This document shows, piece by piece, positions 18,957-27,849 of a DNA stretch of 42,967 nt (position 1 is the stretch's first letter; each line of letters starts with the position of its first letter). Source of the stretch: Gammaproteobacteria bacterium (GTDB lineage Bacteria; Pseudomonadota; Gammaproteobacteria; Steroidobacterales; Steroidobacteraceae); the NCBI GenBank assembly GCA_021773365.1, contig JAJFKF010000009.1, positions 1 to 42,967 of the forward strand, read 5' to 3'. The notes under the pieces were generated by a model. That model saw only the letters and a program-made list of their open reading frames with translations, was not told the origin of the DNA and made no database searches. The translations under genes and the position numbers were made by a program.

Positions 18957-19931
18957 TCAGGCCGAACAGGCCTGTTGACCGATTACCTTTGTCAGATACT
19001 CGACGTGGCGATTGGTATCGTTCAGCGCGGGAATGTAGTCCAGCGTCTCGCCGCCGCTCTCGCGGAAAGTCTCCGCGCCACGAATTGCGATTTCCTCCAG
19101 CGTCTCCAGGCAGTCCAGTGAGAACCCGGGACAGATAACGCCTGCGCGTTTCATGCCCTTGCGCGCCAGTGACTTCAGAGTTTCCTCGGTGTAGGGCTGC
19201 AGCCACTTCTGCGCACCGAAGCGCGACTGGAAGCTCAGTGTCCACTGTTCAGTCGCAAGATCCAGCGATTGCGCCAGTCGTCGGGCGGTTTCCTCGCACT
19301 GTGTGCGGTAGGGGTCGCCGCGCTCACAGTTGCGCTTCGGCAGACCGTGGAAGGACATCAACAGGTGCTCCGGCCGCTCATGGGTCTGCCAGTGTTCAAG
19401 TACGCTCTGCCGCAGGGCCTCAATGTAGGCGGGAAGTGCATGGTAGTCGCTGATGAACCGCAGCTCCGGTATCCAGCGACGGGGGCGTGCCCAGGCGCTG
19501 ACCTGATCGAACACCGCGCCGGTGGTGGCGCCGGAATACTGTGGATACAGCGGCAGCACGATCACCTGCTTTACGCCCGCTTTGAGTAAGGCATTCAGGC
19601 CCTCGGGGATGGATGGGCGACGGTAGGTCATACCCAGCTCGACGGTCAGTTCAGCGCGACGCAGTTTCTCGACCAGGCGGCGGGCGATGACGAGCTGGGG
19701 GGAGCCATCGGGGGTCCACACTTTCTCGTAGGCCTCGGCACTTTTCTTCGGCCGCGTGCGCAGCACGATGCCGTGCAGGATGGGCCACCACAGCAGCTTC
19801 GGTAGCTCCACGATGCGCGGGTCGGAGAGCATTTCCTTGAGGAACTGGCGAACGGCGGCGGGGCTGGGATCGTCCGGGGTGCCCAGGTTCACCAGCAGGA
19901 TGCCGGCATTTATTGGTGCTTGTTCAGGCAT
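18957..19931 (-). CDS. hemH: Ferrochelatase
   Basis: It inserts ferrous iron into protoporphyrin IX, the last step of haem synthesis. The 324-residue protein begins INAGILLVNLGTPDDPSPAA and carries the catalytic-His motif LLMSFHGLPKRNCERGDPY, LPLYPQYSGATTGAVFD and the C-terminal ICPGFSLDCLETLEEI, where the conserved glutamates lie. ATG 19931 was chosen because homologues start just before the ILLVNLGTP strand; a further 15 residues from 19976 would lie inside the preceding gene. The gene overlaps the aldehyde dehydrogenase by eight bases, so the three genes ridA-like, dehydrogenase and hemH form one transcription unit. Confidence 0.95.
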   Translation of the reverse strand: MPEQAPINAGILLVNLGTPDDPSPAAVRQFLKEMLSDPRIVELPKLLWWPILHGIVLRTRPKKSAEAYEKVWTPDGSPQLVIARRLVEKLRRAELTVELGMTYRRPSIPEGLNALLKAGVKQVIVLPLYPQYSGATTGAVFDQVSAWARPRRWIPELRFISDYHALPAYIEALRQSVLEHWQTHERPEHLLMSFHGLPKRNCERGDPYRTQCEETARRLAQSLDLATEQWTLSFQSRFGAQKWLQPYTEETLKSLARKGMKRAGVICPGFSLDCLETLEEIAIRGAETFRESGGETLDYIPALNDTNRHVEYLTKVIGQQACSA

Positions 19932-21381
19932 CAATTCCGCCAATACATAAGTATTTGATGTCTGTATAGTCCTCAATACCGTACTTCGAGCCCTCCCGTC
20001 CCAGCCCGGATTCCTTCACGCCGCCGAAGGGGGCGAGTTCGGTGGAGATCAAACCGGTGTTCAGGCCGACGATGCCGCATTCCAGGCCCTCCGATACGCG
20101 CCAGGCACGGCCGAGGTCGCGGGTGTAGAAATAGGACGCCAGCCCAAACTCGGTGTCGTTGGCCATGCGCAGCGCTTCGGCCTCGGTCTTGAAACGAAAT
20201 AGCGGCGCCACCGGGCCGAATGTTTCCTCGCGTGCGAGCAGCATGTCGGGTGTGACGCCGGTGAGCACGGTTGGCTCGTAGAAGGTGCCGGCCTGGGCGT
20301 GACGCTTGCCGCCCGCAATGACTTTGGCGCCCTTCGACACCGCGTCGTTGACGTGTTCTTCCACCTTGGCCAGCGCCTTGTCGTCGATCAGCGGGCCCTG
20401 GTCGGTTTCGCCTTCAAGGCCATCGCCCACGCGCAGTTTATCTACCGCCGCAGCCAATTTTCCTGCGAACGCATCGTAGACTCCATCCTGCACCAGCAGG
20501 CGGTTGGCGCATACGCAGGTCTGGCCGGTATTGCGGTATTTGCTGGCGATGGCGCCCTGCACGGCGGCATCGAGATCGGCATCGTCGAAAACGATGAACG
20601 GCGCATTGCCGCCCAGCTCCAGTGAGACCTTCTTCATCGTTTGCGCGCACTGGGCCATGAGCATCTTGCCCACGGCTGTGGAACCGGTGAAGGTGAGCTT
20701 GCGCACGGTGGGGTTGGACGTCATCTCGCCGCCGATCTCGCTGGCCGAGCCGGTGAGGACATTGAATACGCCCCTGGGCACGCCCGCGCGTTCGGCCAGT
20801 TCCGCCATGGCCAGGGCGGAATACGGCGTCTGCGACGCAGGTTTGCAGACAAAGGTGCAGCCGGCCGCCAGCGCGGGGCCGGCCTTGCGGGTGATCATGG
20901 CGGCGGGGAAATTCCACGGCGTGATCGCAGCTACCACGCCCACCGGCTGGCGCAGCACCACGATGCGTTTATCCGCCTGATGAGGCGGAATGATATCGCC
21001 GCAGATGCGTTTGCCTTCTTCGCCGAACCATTCGATGAAGGCGGCAGCGTAAGCGATCTCGCCTCTGGATTCGGCCAGCGGCTTGCCCTGCTCGGCGGTC
21101 ATGAGCGTGGCCAGATCTTCCTGGTTGGCCATCATCAGATCGTGCCAGCGGCGCAGGATGATCGCCCGCTCCTTTGCCGTGCGCTTCGCCCAGGCCGGGA
21201 ACGCGGCATGCGCGGCATTGATGGCGCGGCGGGTCTCGGCACCACCCATGTTCGGCACTGTGCCGAGTTTGTGCTGCGTGGCCGGGTTGGTGACGTCGAC
21301 CGTGGCGGACTTGTCGGCGTCCTGCCACTGCCCGTCGAGATAGCACTGCTGACGGAAGAGGGCGCTGTCCTTCAGCTTCAT
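19924..21381 (-). CDS. gabD: NAD(P)-dependent succinate-semialdehyde dehydrogenase
   Basis: This 485-residue aldehyde dehydrogenase closest to GabD oxidises succinate semialdehyde to succinate. Motifs are ITPWNFPAAMITRKAGPALA, FTGSTAVGKMLM, the catalytic Glu in LELGGNAPF, the catalytic Cys in NTGQTCVCANRLLVQDG (the C-x-C form typical of this group) and FGPVAPLFRF. It overlaps the exported RidA-like gene by ATGA at its start and hemH by eight bases at its end. There is no GABA transaminase in the window. Other semialdehyde substrates are possible. The ATG at 21381 was preferred to a start six codons earlier because of the stop-start overlap. Confidence 0.9.
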   Translation of the reverse strand: MKLKDSALFRQQCYLDGQWQDADKSATVDVTNPATQHKLGTVPNMGGAETRRAINAAHAAFPAWAKRTAKERAIILRRWHDLMMANQEDLATLMTAEQGKPLAESRGEIAYAAAFIEWFGEEGKRICGDIIPPHQADKRIVVLRQPVGVVAAITPWNFPAAMITRKAGPALAAGCTFVCKPASQTPYSALAMAELAERAGVPRGVFNVLTGSASEIGGEMTSNPTVRKLTFTGSTAVGKMLMAQCAQTMKKVSLELGGNAPFIVFDDADLDAAVQGAIASKYRNTGQTCVCANRLLVQDGVYDAFAGKLAAAVDKLRVGDGLEGETDQGPLIDDKALAKVEEHVNDAVSKGAKVIAGGKRHAQAGTFYEPTVLTGVTPDMLLAREETFGPVAPLFRFKTEAEALRMANDTEFGLASYFYTRDLGRAWRVSEGLECGIVGLNTGLISTELAPFGGVKESGLGREGSKYGIEDYTDIKYLCIGGIDA

Positions 21382-21818
21382 GATTTCACCGCGAAGCATT
21401 CCACCTCTACTCGCGCGCCCAGAGCCAGGCCGTTGGCGCCCAGCGCGCTACGCGCGGGGAAGTGTTCCTTGAAAAAAGTCTTGTAGATATCGTTGAAGGC
21501 CGGCCATTCGGACATGTCCGCCAGCATCACGGTGCATTTGACCACTTCGTTCATGGTGTAGCCATGCGCCCGCACCAGGGTGCGGATGTTCTCCATGACC
21601 TGGCGGGCCTCTGCGGGCATGCCTCCGGGGACCAGTTCAAGCGTACCGGGGACATTGCCGATCTGTCCCGACAGATAGAGCGCATCGTCTACGCGCACGG
21701 CTTCGGACAGCGGCAGGCTTTGCGGGAGAACCTTGCCTGCGCCGAGGAATTCGACCGTTGCGGCCTGCAGTGGTCCGGAGAGTAGAAGGATTGCCGGCAG
21801 AATACGAAATGCGTTCAT
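21378..21818 (-). CDS. Exported RidA (YjgF/UK114) family protein
   Basis: The 146-residue RidA-fold protein has a signal peptide (MNAFRILPAILLLSGPLQA), so it should act in the periplasm; most RidA proteins are cytoplasmic and hydrolyse reactive enamines and imines. The active-site Arg is kept in PARSALGANGLALGARVEVE (it matches Arg105 of E. coli RidA), and VDDALYLSGQIGNVPGT and NEVVKCTVML are typical. AAGGAG stands ahead of the ATG. It is the first gene of the unit with gabD and hemH. A second exported member, lacking the Arg, is at 27850. Confidence 0.88.
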   Translation of the reverse strand: MNAFRILPAILLLSGPLQAATVEFLGAGKVLPQSLPLSEAVRVDDALYLSGQIGNVPGTLELVPGGMPAEARQVMENIRTLVRAHGYTMNEVVKCTVMLADMSEWPAFNDIYKTFFKEHFPARSALGANGLALGARVEVECFAVKS

Positions 21819-22002
21819 CGTTGCTCCTTGGGGTAGGGTCGATCGGCACGGATATAGCGGGGAATGTGCGTCAAAGCCGGGAGGCGCACAAGTGGGGTGG
21901 ATCCGGGCGGGTGGCCCGCATCCGTGTGCCCACCGGGATAGCGTTCAGGCCGGCAGGTCTCTGCCGTGAACCGCTATCAGTTGGCCGGTGGAAAGGCGGT
22001 TT

Positions 22003-22983
22003 TCAGCCCTTTACAACCTGCTGATCGATGGCCCCGAAAATACTGCGCTCCTGCGCATCCATCATCTCGATGCGCACCCGATCGCCAAATTTCAGGAACG
22101 GCGTCTTCGGTTTGCCGCCTGCGACCTGCTCCAGCATGCGTTTCTCTGCCAGGCAGCTGGAGCCGTTACTGCGATCGTAGTTCGAGACCGTTCCCGAGCC
22201 GATGATGGCGCCAGCGCCCAGGCGGCGCGTGCGCGCGGCATGAGCGATAAGCCGCGGGAAATCGAATGTCATGTCGACGCCGGCATTGGGGCGGCCGAAC
22301 GGCTCGCCGTTGATGTGGCTGATCAGCGGCAGATGCACCTTGCCGCCATCCCACGCCTTGCCCAGTTCGTCCACGCTGACCGCCACCGGCGAGAAGGCCG
22401 TGGCCGGCTTGGACTGAAAGAAACCAAAACCCTTGGCCAGCTCGACAGGTATCAGATTGCGCAGTGACCAGTCGTTTACCAGCATCACCAGCTGAATATG
22501 TCCGGCCGCCGCTGCCGCCGACACGCCCATGGGCACATCGTCGGTGATCACTGCCACTTCCGCCTCCAAGTCGATACCCATTTCTTCACTGGGTACCGGA
22601 ACATCGTCCGTTGGGCCCAGCAGATCATCACCACCGCCCTGGTACATCAGGGGGTCTTCCCAGAATGAGGGCGGCATTTCCGCGCCGCGAGCCTTGCGGA
22701 CCAGCTCCACGTGATTGACGTATGCGCTGCCGTCCGCCCACTGAAAGGTGCGTGGCAGGGGTGCGGCGCATTGTCCGGAGTCGAAGGCGAACACACCGGG
22801 CGCCGCCTGTCTGTCCAGCTGCGCGGAGACCTCGAGCAGCAGCGGCGCGCAGCGCTTCCAGTCATCGAGCGCCGCCTGCAGTGTCGCGGCGATGTCCGGC
22901 ACCGCTACCGCGCGGGTCAGATCACGGGAAACGACGATGAGCTGGCCGTCGCGACTGGTGTTTTTCAGAGTTGAAAGTTTGAT
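22003..22983 (-). CDS. fahA: Fumarylacetoacetate hydrolase family protein (apparent ATC start)
   Basis: This 326-residue fumarylacetoacetase-type enzyme would cleave fumarylacetoacetate to fumarate and acetoacetate in tyrosine breakdown, in keeping with homogentisate dioxygenase next door. Metal ligands are in the glutamate-rich segment EEMGIDLEAEVAVITDD, with VNDWSLRNLIP and GSGTVSNYD further on. Homologues begin M-K-L-x-x-L-K; here the matching DNA reads ATC-AAA-CTT, giving KLSTLKNTSRDGQLIVVSRD after it. An in-frame stop lies five codons upstream and no ATG, GTG or TTG lies between. The next normal start, GTG at 22902, would remove 27 conserved residues. Repeat copy D ends in GGTGAGGGGG immediately upstream and supplies the only ribosome site. 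Confidence 0.85.
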   Translation of the reverse strand: MKLSTLKNTSRDGQLIVVSRDLTRAVAVPDIAATLQAALDDWKRCAPLLLEVSAQLDRQAAPGVFAFDSGQCAAPLPRTFQWADGSAYVNHVELVRKARGAEMPPSFWEDPLMYQGGGDDLLGPTDDVPVPSEEMGIDLEAEVAVITDDVPMGVSAAAAAGHIQLVMLVNDWSLRNLIPVELAKGFGFFQSKPATAFSPVAVSVDELGKAWDGGKVHLPLISHINGEPFGRPNAGVDMTFDFPRLIAHAARTRRLGAGAIIGSGTVSNYDRSNGSSCLAEKRMLEQVAGGKPKTPFLKFGDRVRIEMMDAQERSIFGAIDQQVVKG

Positions 22984-22990
22984 GGCGAAT

Positions 22991-23037
22991 CCCCCTCACC
23001 GTTGCCCGCTTGCCCCGAAAGAGCAAGCGGGGAGCAG
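22991..23037 (-). repeat. Dispersed GC-rich palindromic repeat, copy D
   Basis: A nine-base perfect stem, CCCGCTTGC (23005-23013) with GCAAGCGGG (23023-23031), carries a nine-base loop. Read on the minus strand it ends in the tail GGTGAGGGGG. It fills the gap between homogentisate dioxygenase and fumarylacetoacetase, reaching up to the latter's start. Confidence 0.75.
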
Positions 23038-23040
23038 AAG

Positions 23041-24168
23041 TCATTTGTTTTTCCAGCTGTCCACGTAGCCGGTCCATTCCACGGTCCGGGCTGCCTCGCC
23101 GATCTCCAGTGCATCGCGCGTGTCCACCATCACCGCGATCTCGTCAGTGCCATCCTTGTCCTGCTTGAGCAGGTTCTTCAGGGCCTTCGGATGCGGACCG
23201 TGCGTGAAACCTCCCGGATGAATGGTCATCATGCCCGGGTGGATGTTGTCACGGCTGAAGAAGTTCCCCGCATGGTAGAACAGCAATTCATCGTAGTCAT
23301 CGTTGTTGTGGAAGAACGGCACCTTGATGGCCCCAGGATCGGTCTCGAAGGGGCGCGGCACGAAGGTGCAGACCACGAAGCGGTTGCCGACAAATGTGGT
23401 GTGCGCTGATGGCGGCAGATGATAGCGATGGCTCATCAGCGGCCGGATGTCCTTGACGTTGATGCGCGCCACGCTCAGATCCCCGTGCCAGCCCACCACG
23501 TCCAGCGGATTGAACGGATAACTTACCACCGACACCTGGCCGCGGTGCTTGATGCGCACGCTCCAGGGCTGCGAGTCGCTGCGCTGTGCAACGAAAGCCT
23601 CGTCGATCTTCGGCACATCCAGCATGGCCGGATCAAAAATGGCGTGCGGCCCGACCAGCCCCTTGTCCGGGAGCATGTAGCTGGCGTTTGTCGCCTCGAT
23701 CAGCAACGCGGCCAGTGGTTCGGCGCATTCCAGTCGCCACATCGTGCCGCGCGGCAGTACGATGTAGTCGCCTGTCGCGAACGACAGATGACCGTAGTCG
23801 CAGAACAGCTCCCCGCTGCCGGCATGTATGAACAGCAGCTCGTCGCCGTCGGCATTGCGCGCCAGGTGGTCCATGGATTTCGCGGCGCGCCAGAAGCGGA
23901 TGCGCGTGGCGTTGTTGTGGGCTACCTCCGCCGCATCCCAGGGCGAGGCGCCATCCGTTGCGATCTTCGTCAGATCGAAGGCATGGGGCTGCAACGGCCC
24001 CTGAAAATCGCTCCAGGCGGTGGGCGGATGGCGGTGGTACAGATGCGCGGCGGGCCCGAAGAACCCCTCCTTGCTGATTTCACGCTCATACGTGCCCTCG
24101 GGCAGGTCGGCATGGGCCTGGCGAGAGGCCTGGCCTTCGACGCGGGAAAAAGAGATGTAGCGCTTCAT
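23041..24168 (-). CDS. hmgA: Homogentisate 1,2-dioxygenase
   Basis: The iron enzyme opens the ring of homogentisate to maleylacetoacetate in tyrosine and phenylalanine breakdown. The 375-residue protein is a bicupin of the shorter bacterial type. The C-terminal cupin has the iron ligands in YDELLFYHAGNFFSRDNIHP, then MMTIHPGGFTHGPHP. The N-terminal cupin shows DELLFIHAGSGELFCDYGHL. ATG 24168 was chosen because homologues begin near it; the ribosome site is weak. Fumarylacetoacetase follows after repeat copy D. A maleylacetoacetate isomerase is not in the window. Confidence 0.92.
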   Translation of the reverse strand: MKRYISFSRVEGQASRQAHADLPEGTYEREISKEGFFGPAAHLYHRHPPTAWSDFQGPLQPHAFDLTKIATDGASPWDAAEVAHNNATRIRFWRAAKSMDHLARNADGDELLFIHAGSGELFCDYGHLSFATGDYIVLPRGTMWRLECAEPLAALLIEATNASYMLPDKGLVGPHAIFDPAMLDVPKIDEAFVAQRSDSQPWSVRIKHRGQVSVVSYPFNPLDVVGWHGDLSVARINVKDIRPLMSHRYHLPPSAHTTFVGNRFVVCTFVPRPFETDPGAIKVPFFHNNDDYDELLFYHAGNFFSRDNIHPGMMTIHPGGFTHGPHPKALKNLLKQDKDGTDEIAVMVDTRDALEIGEAARTVEWTGYVDSWKNK

Positions 24169-24316
24169 GGCGGATTCCGGGGCTCTGGTGAGCAGATAAT
24201 TTAGTTTCAAATGAAACTGTTCGCAAGGTGGACAGCGGCGGCCACGGGATCAACGCCGAATCCTCCTGCTTCATCGGCCATGCCCCCCGGAATTACCCGG
24301 GTACGGCCAACCCGGC

Positions 24317-25600
24317 CTACCGCTCGACAATGGCGGTAACGCCCATCCCTCCCGCCGTACAAATGGATATGAGTCCGCGCCTGCCGTCGCGTACCGCCAG
24401 CAGTTTCGCCAGTGTGGCCACGATCCGCGCCCCGGTGGCAGCGAAGGGATGGCCTATAGCCACGCTGCCGCCGACCACGTTCATCTTCGTCCTGTCGATG
24501 CTGCCCAGCGGTTCAGCCAGTCCGAGCTGCTCGCGGCAGAACTGCGGCGACTCCCAGGCCTTCAGCGTGCACAGCACCTGGGCCGCGAATGCTTCGTGAA
24601 TCTCGTAGTAGTCGAAGTCCTGCAGGGTCAAACCCGCATCCCGCAGCATGGCCGGCACCGCGTAGGCCGGCGCCATCAACAAACCCTCCTTGCTCACGAA
24701 GTCCACCGCCGCCGCCTTGCCGTAGGTCAGCCAGGCCTGCACGGGCAGGTTGCGCTGCCGCGCCCAGTCCTCCGAAGCCAGCAGCACCGCCGCCGCGCCG
24801 TCGGTGAGCGGGCTGCTGTTGCCCGCGGTGAGCGTGCCGCGTCCGGTGGTGTCGAACGCTGGCTTGAGCCTGCCCAGTTTTTCCATGCTGCTGTCGCGGC
24901 GCACGTTGTTGTCCGCCTTCAGGCCCTGGTAGCCGATGACTAGGTCGTCATAGAAGCCGGAATCGGAAGCTGCCGCCGCGCGCAGGTGGCTTTCAAGCGC
25001 CAGTTCGTCCTGCTCCTGGCGGCCGATGCCCCATTTCTGCGCCATGATTTCAGTGCTCTGGCCCATGCTCAGCCCCGTGCGTGGCTCCGTCACGCCCGGC
25101 AGCACCGGTTTGAAGTGACGCGGGCGCAGGCCGAAGAATGGCTTGATCTTCTGCATGAAACTGCGCGCGCGGAAACTGCGCAGCAGCAGCTGCTGGTATT
25201 CCTTTGAAAACACCACCGGCGGATCGCTGACGGTGTCCACGCCGCCGGCGATGCCATTGTCGATCTGGCCCAGCGCGATCTTGTTGCCGATGAGAATGGC
25301 TGCTTCCAGGCTGGTGCCGCAGGCGCGCTGCAGGTCCATACCCGGCGTTTCATTTGCCAGTCCGCTGCTGAGCACGCTTTCACGCACCAGGTTCCAGTCC
25401 CTGGAATGTTTCATGACCGCGCCTGCCGCCACGTCGCCGAGCTTCTCGCCGCGCAGCGCGAACCTGTCCACCACGCCTTTCAGAGCCGCGGTGAGCATGT
25501 CCTGGTTGCCGACACCGGCATAGGCGCCGTGGGCGCGGGCGAAGGGGATGCGGGTGCCGCCGATGATGGCAACACGCCGGGGTTGGGAGCCTACGAGCAT
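24317..25600 (-). CDS. Acetyl-CoA acyltransferase (thiolase, FadI-like)
   Basis: The 427-residue thiolase cleaves or forms a 3-ketoacyl-CoA with CoA. The nucleophilic Cys is in LQRACGTSLEAA, the His in VGGSVAIGHPFAATGARIV and the second Cys in SICTAGGMGVTAIVE. The length and the N-terminus (RRVAIIGGTRIPFARAHGAY) fit the FadI/long thiolase group. ATG 25600 lies seven bases after a strong AAGGAGG; an upstream GTG at 25606 is too close to that site. There is no hydratase/dehydrogenase partner next to it. It could use acetoacetate-derived or fatty-acid substrates, which the sequence alone does not separate. Confidence 0.9.
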   Translation of the reverse strand: MLVGSQPRRVAIIGGTRIPFARAHGAYAGVGNQDMLTAALKGVVDRFALRGEKLGDVAAGAVMKHSRDWNLVRESVLSSGLANETPGMDLQRACGTSLEAAILIGNKIALGQIDNGIAGGVDTVSDPPVVFSKEYQQLLLRSFRARSFMQKIKPFFGLRPRHFKPVLPGVTEPRTGLSMGQSTEIMAQKWGIGRQEQDELALESHLRAAAASDSGFYDDLVIGYQGLKADNNVRRDSSMEKLGRLKPAFDTTGRGTLTAGNSSPLTDGAAAVLLASEDWARQRNLPVQAWLTYGKAAAVDFVSKEGLLMAPAYAVPAMLRDAGLTLQDFDYYEIHEAFAAQVLCTLKAWESPQFCREQLGLAEPLGSIDRTKMNVVGGSVAIGHPFAATGARIVATLAKLLAVRDGRRGLISICTAGGMGVTAIVER

Positions 25601-25728
25601 GGTCACGCCTCCTTATGAGCCTTTCAGGTCGGTGAAGGCCGGCCGGGCCGGAACGCCGTTTGCGAGCTTGCAGTAGAATGCCACAGCGCGTCACGCGAGG
25701 ATAATCACGCCGCGACGCGCATTCCCCA

Positions 25729-27090
25729 ATGAAGCAAATCCTGAACACAGCGCCCCTCAGGCGGCGTATTGCCGAGCACTCACGCGCGATTTTCCGCCTG
25801 GGCGGGCCGCTGATTGTCACCAACCTGGCCATCACCGGCATGAACTTCACCGACACGGTGATGGCCGGGCAGCTTGGCGCCATCGATCTGGCCGCTGTGG
25901 CCGTGGGCAGTGCCTTCTATTTCCTGTTCTACCTGGCGGGACTGGGAATGCTGATGGCCCTGAGTCCGTTGGTGGCGCACTACTATGGCGCTGGCGGTAA
26001 CCGGGTGGTGGGGGAACTGGCGCGCCAGGGCCTGTGGCTCAGCCAGATGATTGTCGTGGCCATTATCCTGCCGTTGCTGTGCGTTCGTCCGGCACTCACC
26101 GCCATTGGCATCGGTCCGGAAGTGCTGCCCAAGGCTGTGGGCTTCGTCTATGCCATTTCCACGGGGGTGCCCGCCATCATGGCCTTTCTGGTGCTGCGCT
26201 TTGTCAGCGAAGGCATCGGCTGGACGCGCCCCATCATGTATACGGCGCTGATCGGTCTGGTGGTCAATATCTTCGGCTGCTACGTGTTCATGTACGGCAA
26301 GCTCGGCCTGCCTGCGCTCGGCGCGGTGGGCACCGGGGTCTCACACGCGCTCGTCATGTGGCTGATGTTCCTCTTCATGTTCCGGTATGTGCGGCGCCAC
26401 CGCATCTATCGGCCCTTTGAGCTGTTTTCACGCTTCGAGATGCCGCGCGCGGCGCGGCTGCGCGAGATCTTGGCGCTGGGTGCGCCGATCTGCGGCTCGG
26501 TGATTTCCGAGGCCGGTCTGTTCGTGGCCGCGGCATTGATCATGGGCACCCTTGGCGCCGTGCAGGTGGCCGCGCACCAGATCGCCATCAACTATGCAGC
26601 GCTTATGTTCATGATCCCTCTGTCGCTGCATTCGGCGATGACCATACATGTGGGCCATGCCCTCGGGCGCGGCGATGCCGCGGAAGGGCGCTTTGGTGGT
26701 TGGGTGGGTGTCGGGTTGTGCACCGTATTCATGATGGCTTCCGCGCTGGTGCTGGTGGCGTTCAACAACGAAATCGCGGCGTTCTACACGCAGGATGAGG
26801 CGGTGCGCGCGCTGGCGGCCAGCCTGCTGATCATGGCGGCGGTCTTTCAGGTATCAGACGGGTTGCAGGTGGCTGCCGCCGGCGCGCTGCGCGGCTTCAA
26901 GGATGCCCGCATCCCCATGTTGCTCAACCTGCTGGCCTACTGGGCCGTGGGCTTTCCGTTGGCTTACTGGTTGGGGATTGAACACGGCGCCGGGCCCCGG
27001 GGCATCTGGATGGGATTGATCGTGGGGCTGAGTGTGTGTGCGGTGCTGCTCAACGCCCGCTTCTGGATCGTCTCGAATCGCGCGGCCTAA
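25729..27090 (+). CDS. MATE family efflux transporter
   Basis: The 453-residue inner-membrane antiporter has twelve predicted helices and expels cationic compounds, often using sodium or protons. The paired MATE repeats are visible: FRLGGPLIVTNLAITGMNFT, DTVMAGQLGAIDLAAVAVGS in the first half, and GAPICGSVISEAGLFVAAAL, then VQVAAHQIAINYAALMFMIP in the second. It matches the NorM branch in length and in the VAAHQI motif. It is divergent from the thiolase, and its stop codon shares the bases CTAA with the convergent DUF2845 gene. The drug or metabolite exported cannot be told from the sequence. Confidence 0.93.
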   Translation: MKQILNTAPLRRRIAEHSRAIFRLGGPLIVTNLAITGMNFTDTVMAGQLGAIDLAAVAVGSAFYFLFYLAGLGMLMALSPLVAHYYGAGGNRVVGELARQGLWLSQMIVVAIILPLLCVRPALTAIGIGPEVLPKAVGFVYAISTGVPAIMAFLVLRFVSEGIGWTRPIMYTALIGLVVNIFGCYVFMYGKLGLPALGAVGTGVSHALVMWLMFLFMFRYVRRHRIYRPFELFSRFEMPRAARLREILALGAPICGSVISEAGLFVAAALIMGTLGAVQVAAHQIAINYAALMFMIPLSLHSAMTIHVGHALGRGDAAEGRFGGWVGVGLCTVFMMASALVLVAFNNEIAAFYTQDEAVRALAASLLIMAAVFQVSDGLQVAAAGALRGFKDARIPMLLNLLAYWAVGFPLAYWLGIEHGAGPRGIWMGLIVGLSVCAVLLNARFWIVSNRAA

Positions 27091-27419
27091 AGAAAGCCGT
27101 AGCCCAGCGTCTCGATTGCGGTGACCTTGCCGTCTACAAATTTCAGCCGGCGCATGAATCGCTGCGGACCGAAATTATATAGCCACTTCTCCACCGGCAC
27201 CTCAACCAGACCATCGCCGACATAAACGGGCCTGCCGTTGAGCCACAGCACCGCGCGGCGCAGCAGGGTGCTTTTGTCGATGTCCTCGGGTTTGCCGCAC
27301 TTGGCGCGTACTTCCGCGCGGGTGTCGCCGTCCACAATCAGCTTGGTGCCGCAGCGCATGCTGTCGGCGGCCGCGGTGGAGCCAGCAAATACAGACAACA
27401 GAAGCAGGGCACGCAACAT
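27087..27419 (-). CDS. DUF2845 family exported protein
   Basis: This is a 110-residue protein with a signal peptide (MLRALLLLSVFAGSTAAA). The DUF2845 core SMRCGTKLIVDGDTRAEV, then RAKCGKPEDID, carries two conserved cysteines that may pair in the periplasm. The C-terminal part (VEKWLYNFGPQRFMRRLKF) is also typical. The function of the family is unknown. ATG 27419 was chosen because the signal peptide begins there; a reading from 27539 has an implausible leader. Its last four bases overlap the MATE gene tail to tail. Confidence 0.85.
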   Translation of the reverse strand: MLRALLLLSVFAGSTAAADSMRCGTKLIVDGDTRAEVRAKCGKPEDIDKSTLLRRAVLWLNGRPVYVGDGLVEVPVEKWLYNFGPQRFMRRLKFVDGKVTAIETLGYGFL

Positions 27420-27849
27420 GGGGCCACTGTATCGCAACCGGGTGAACCAGGCGTGAATCCGTGTTGATTCAGGATCGTGGTGGAGGAGTGGGGCGACAGG
27501 CAAAAGGCGCTGCCCGCCGTCTTGCCGATCGGGTGACAAGACGGCGGGCGAGCTCCATGCGTAAATTCAAACCTGTTCCCTGAACGTTCCCTAAGCCAGA
27601 CGATGCTGCATTCCATGTCTCTTCCATGCGGGCAGGCATCCAGGCCCATTTGCATCGTCTACATAAAGGAAAGCGACAAAAGCGGGGGATTGCTATCACG
27701 CAGCTTGCCAAACTGTGCGCCGGCGCACGAAAGTAGCCGAGACGAGAATATGTTCAGTGCATGATCGCTATTGCGAGACTTTTCAAGCTATTGATTGTAT
27801 TAACTAATGCTGCAGTGTCAGCCTGGGCTGGGCTGCGAGGAGATATTCG
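27420..27849. other. Intergenic region, 430 bases, with an unexplained hairpin
   Basis: This is the only gap of more than 300 bases in the window. It separates two divergent small exported proteins, so it should hold both promoters, but I cannot point to a clear hexamer pair. It contains a perfect 13-base inverted repeat (27512-27549), a nine-base inverted repeat AGACGATGC/GCATCGTCT (27598-27606/27652-27660) and two GTTCCCT repeats near 27575-27592. No convincing reading frame is present. Confidence 0.6.
27512..27549. repeat. Perfect 13-bp inverted repeat
   Basis: The arms GCCCGCCGTCTTG (27512-27524) and CAAGACGGCGGGC (27537-27549) flank a 12-base loop. There is no T-tract on the plus strand, and only a short CCTTTT some distance out on the minus strand, so it is not a clear terminator. 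Confidence 0.8.
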
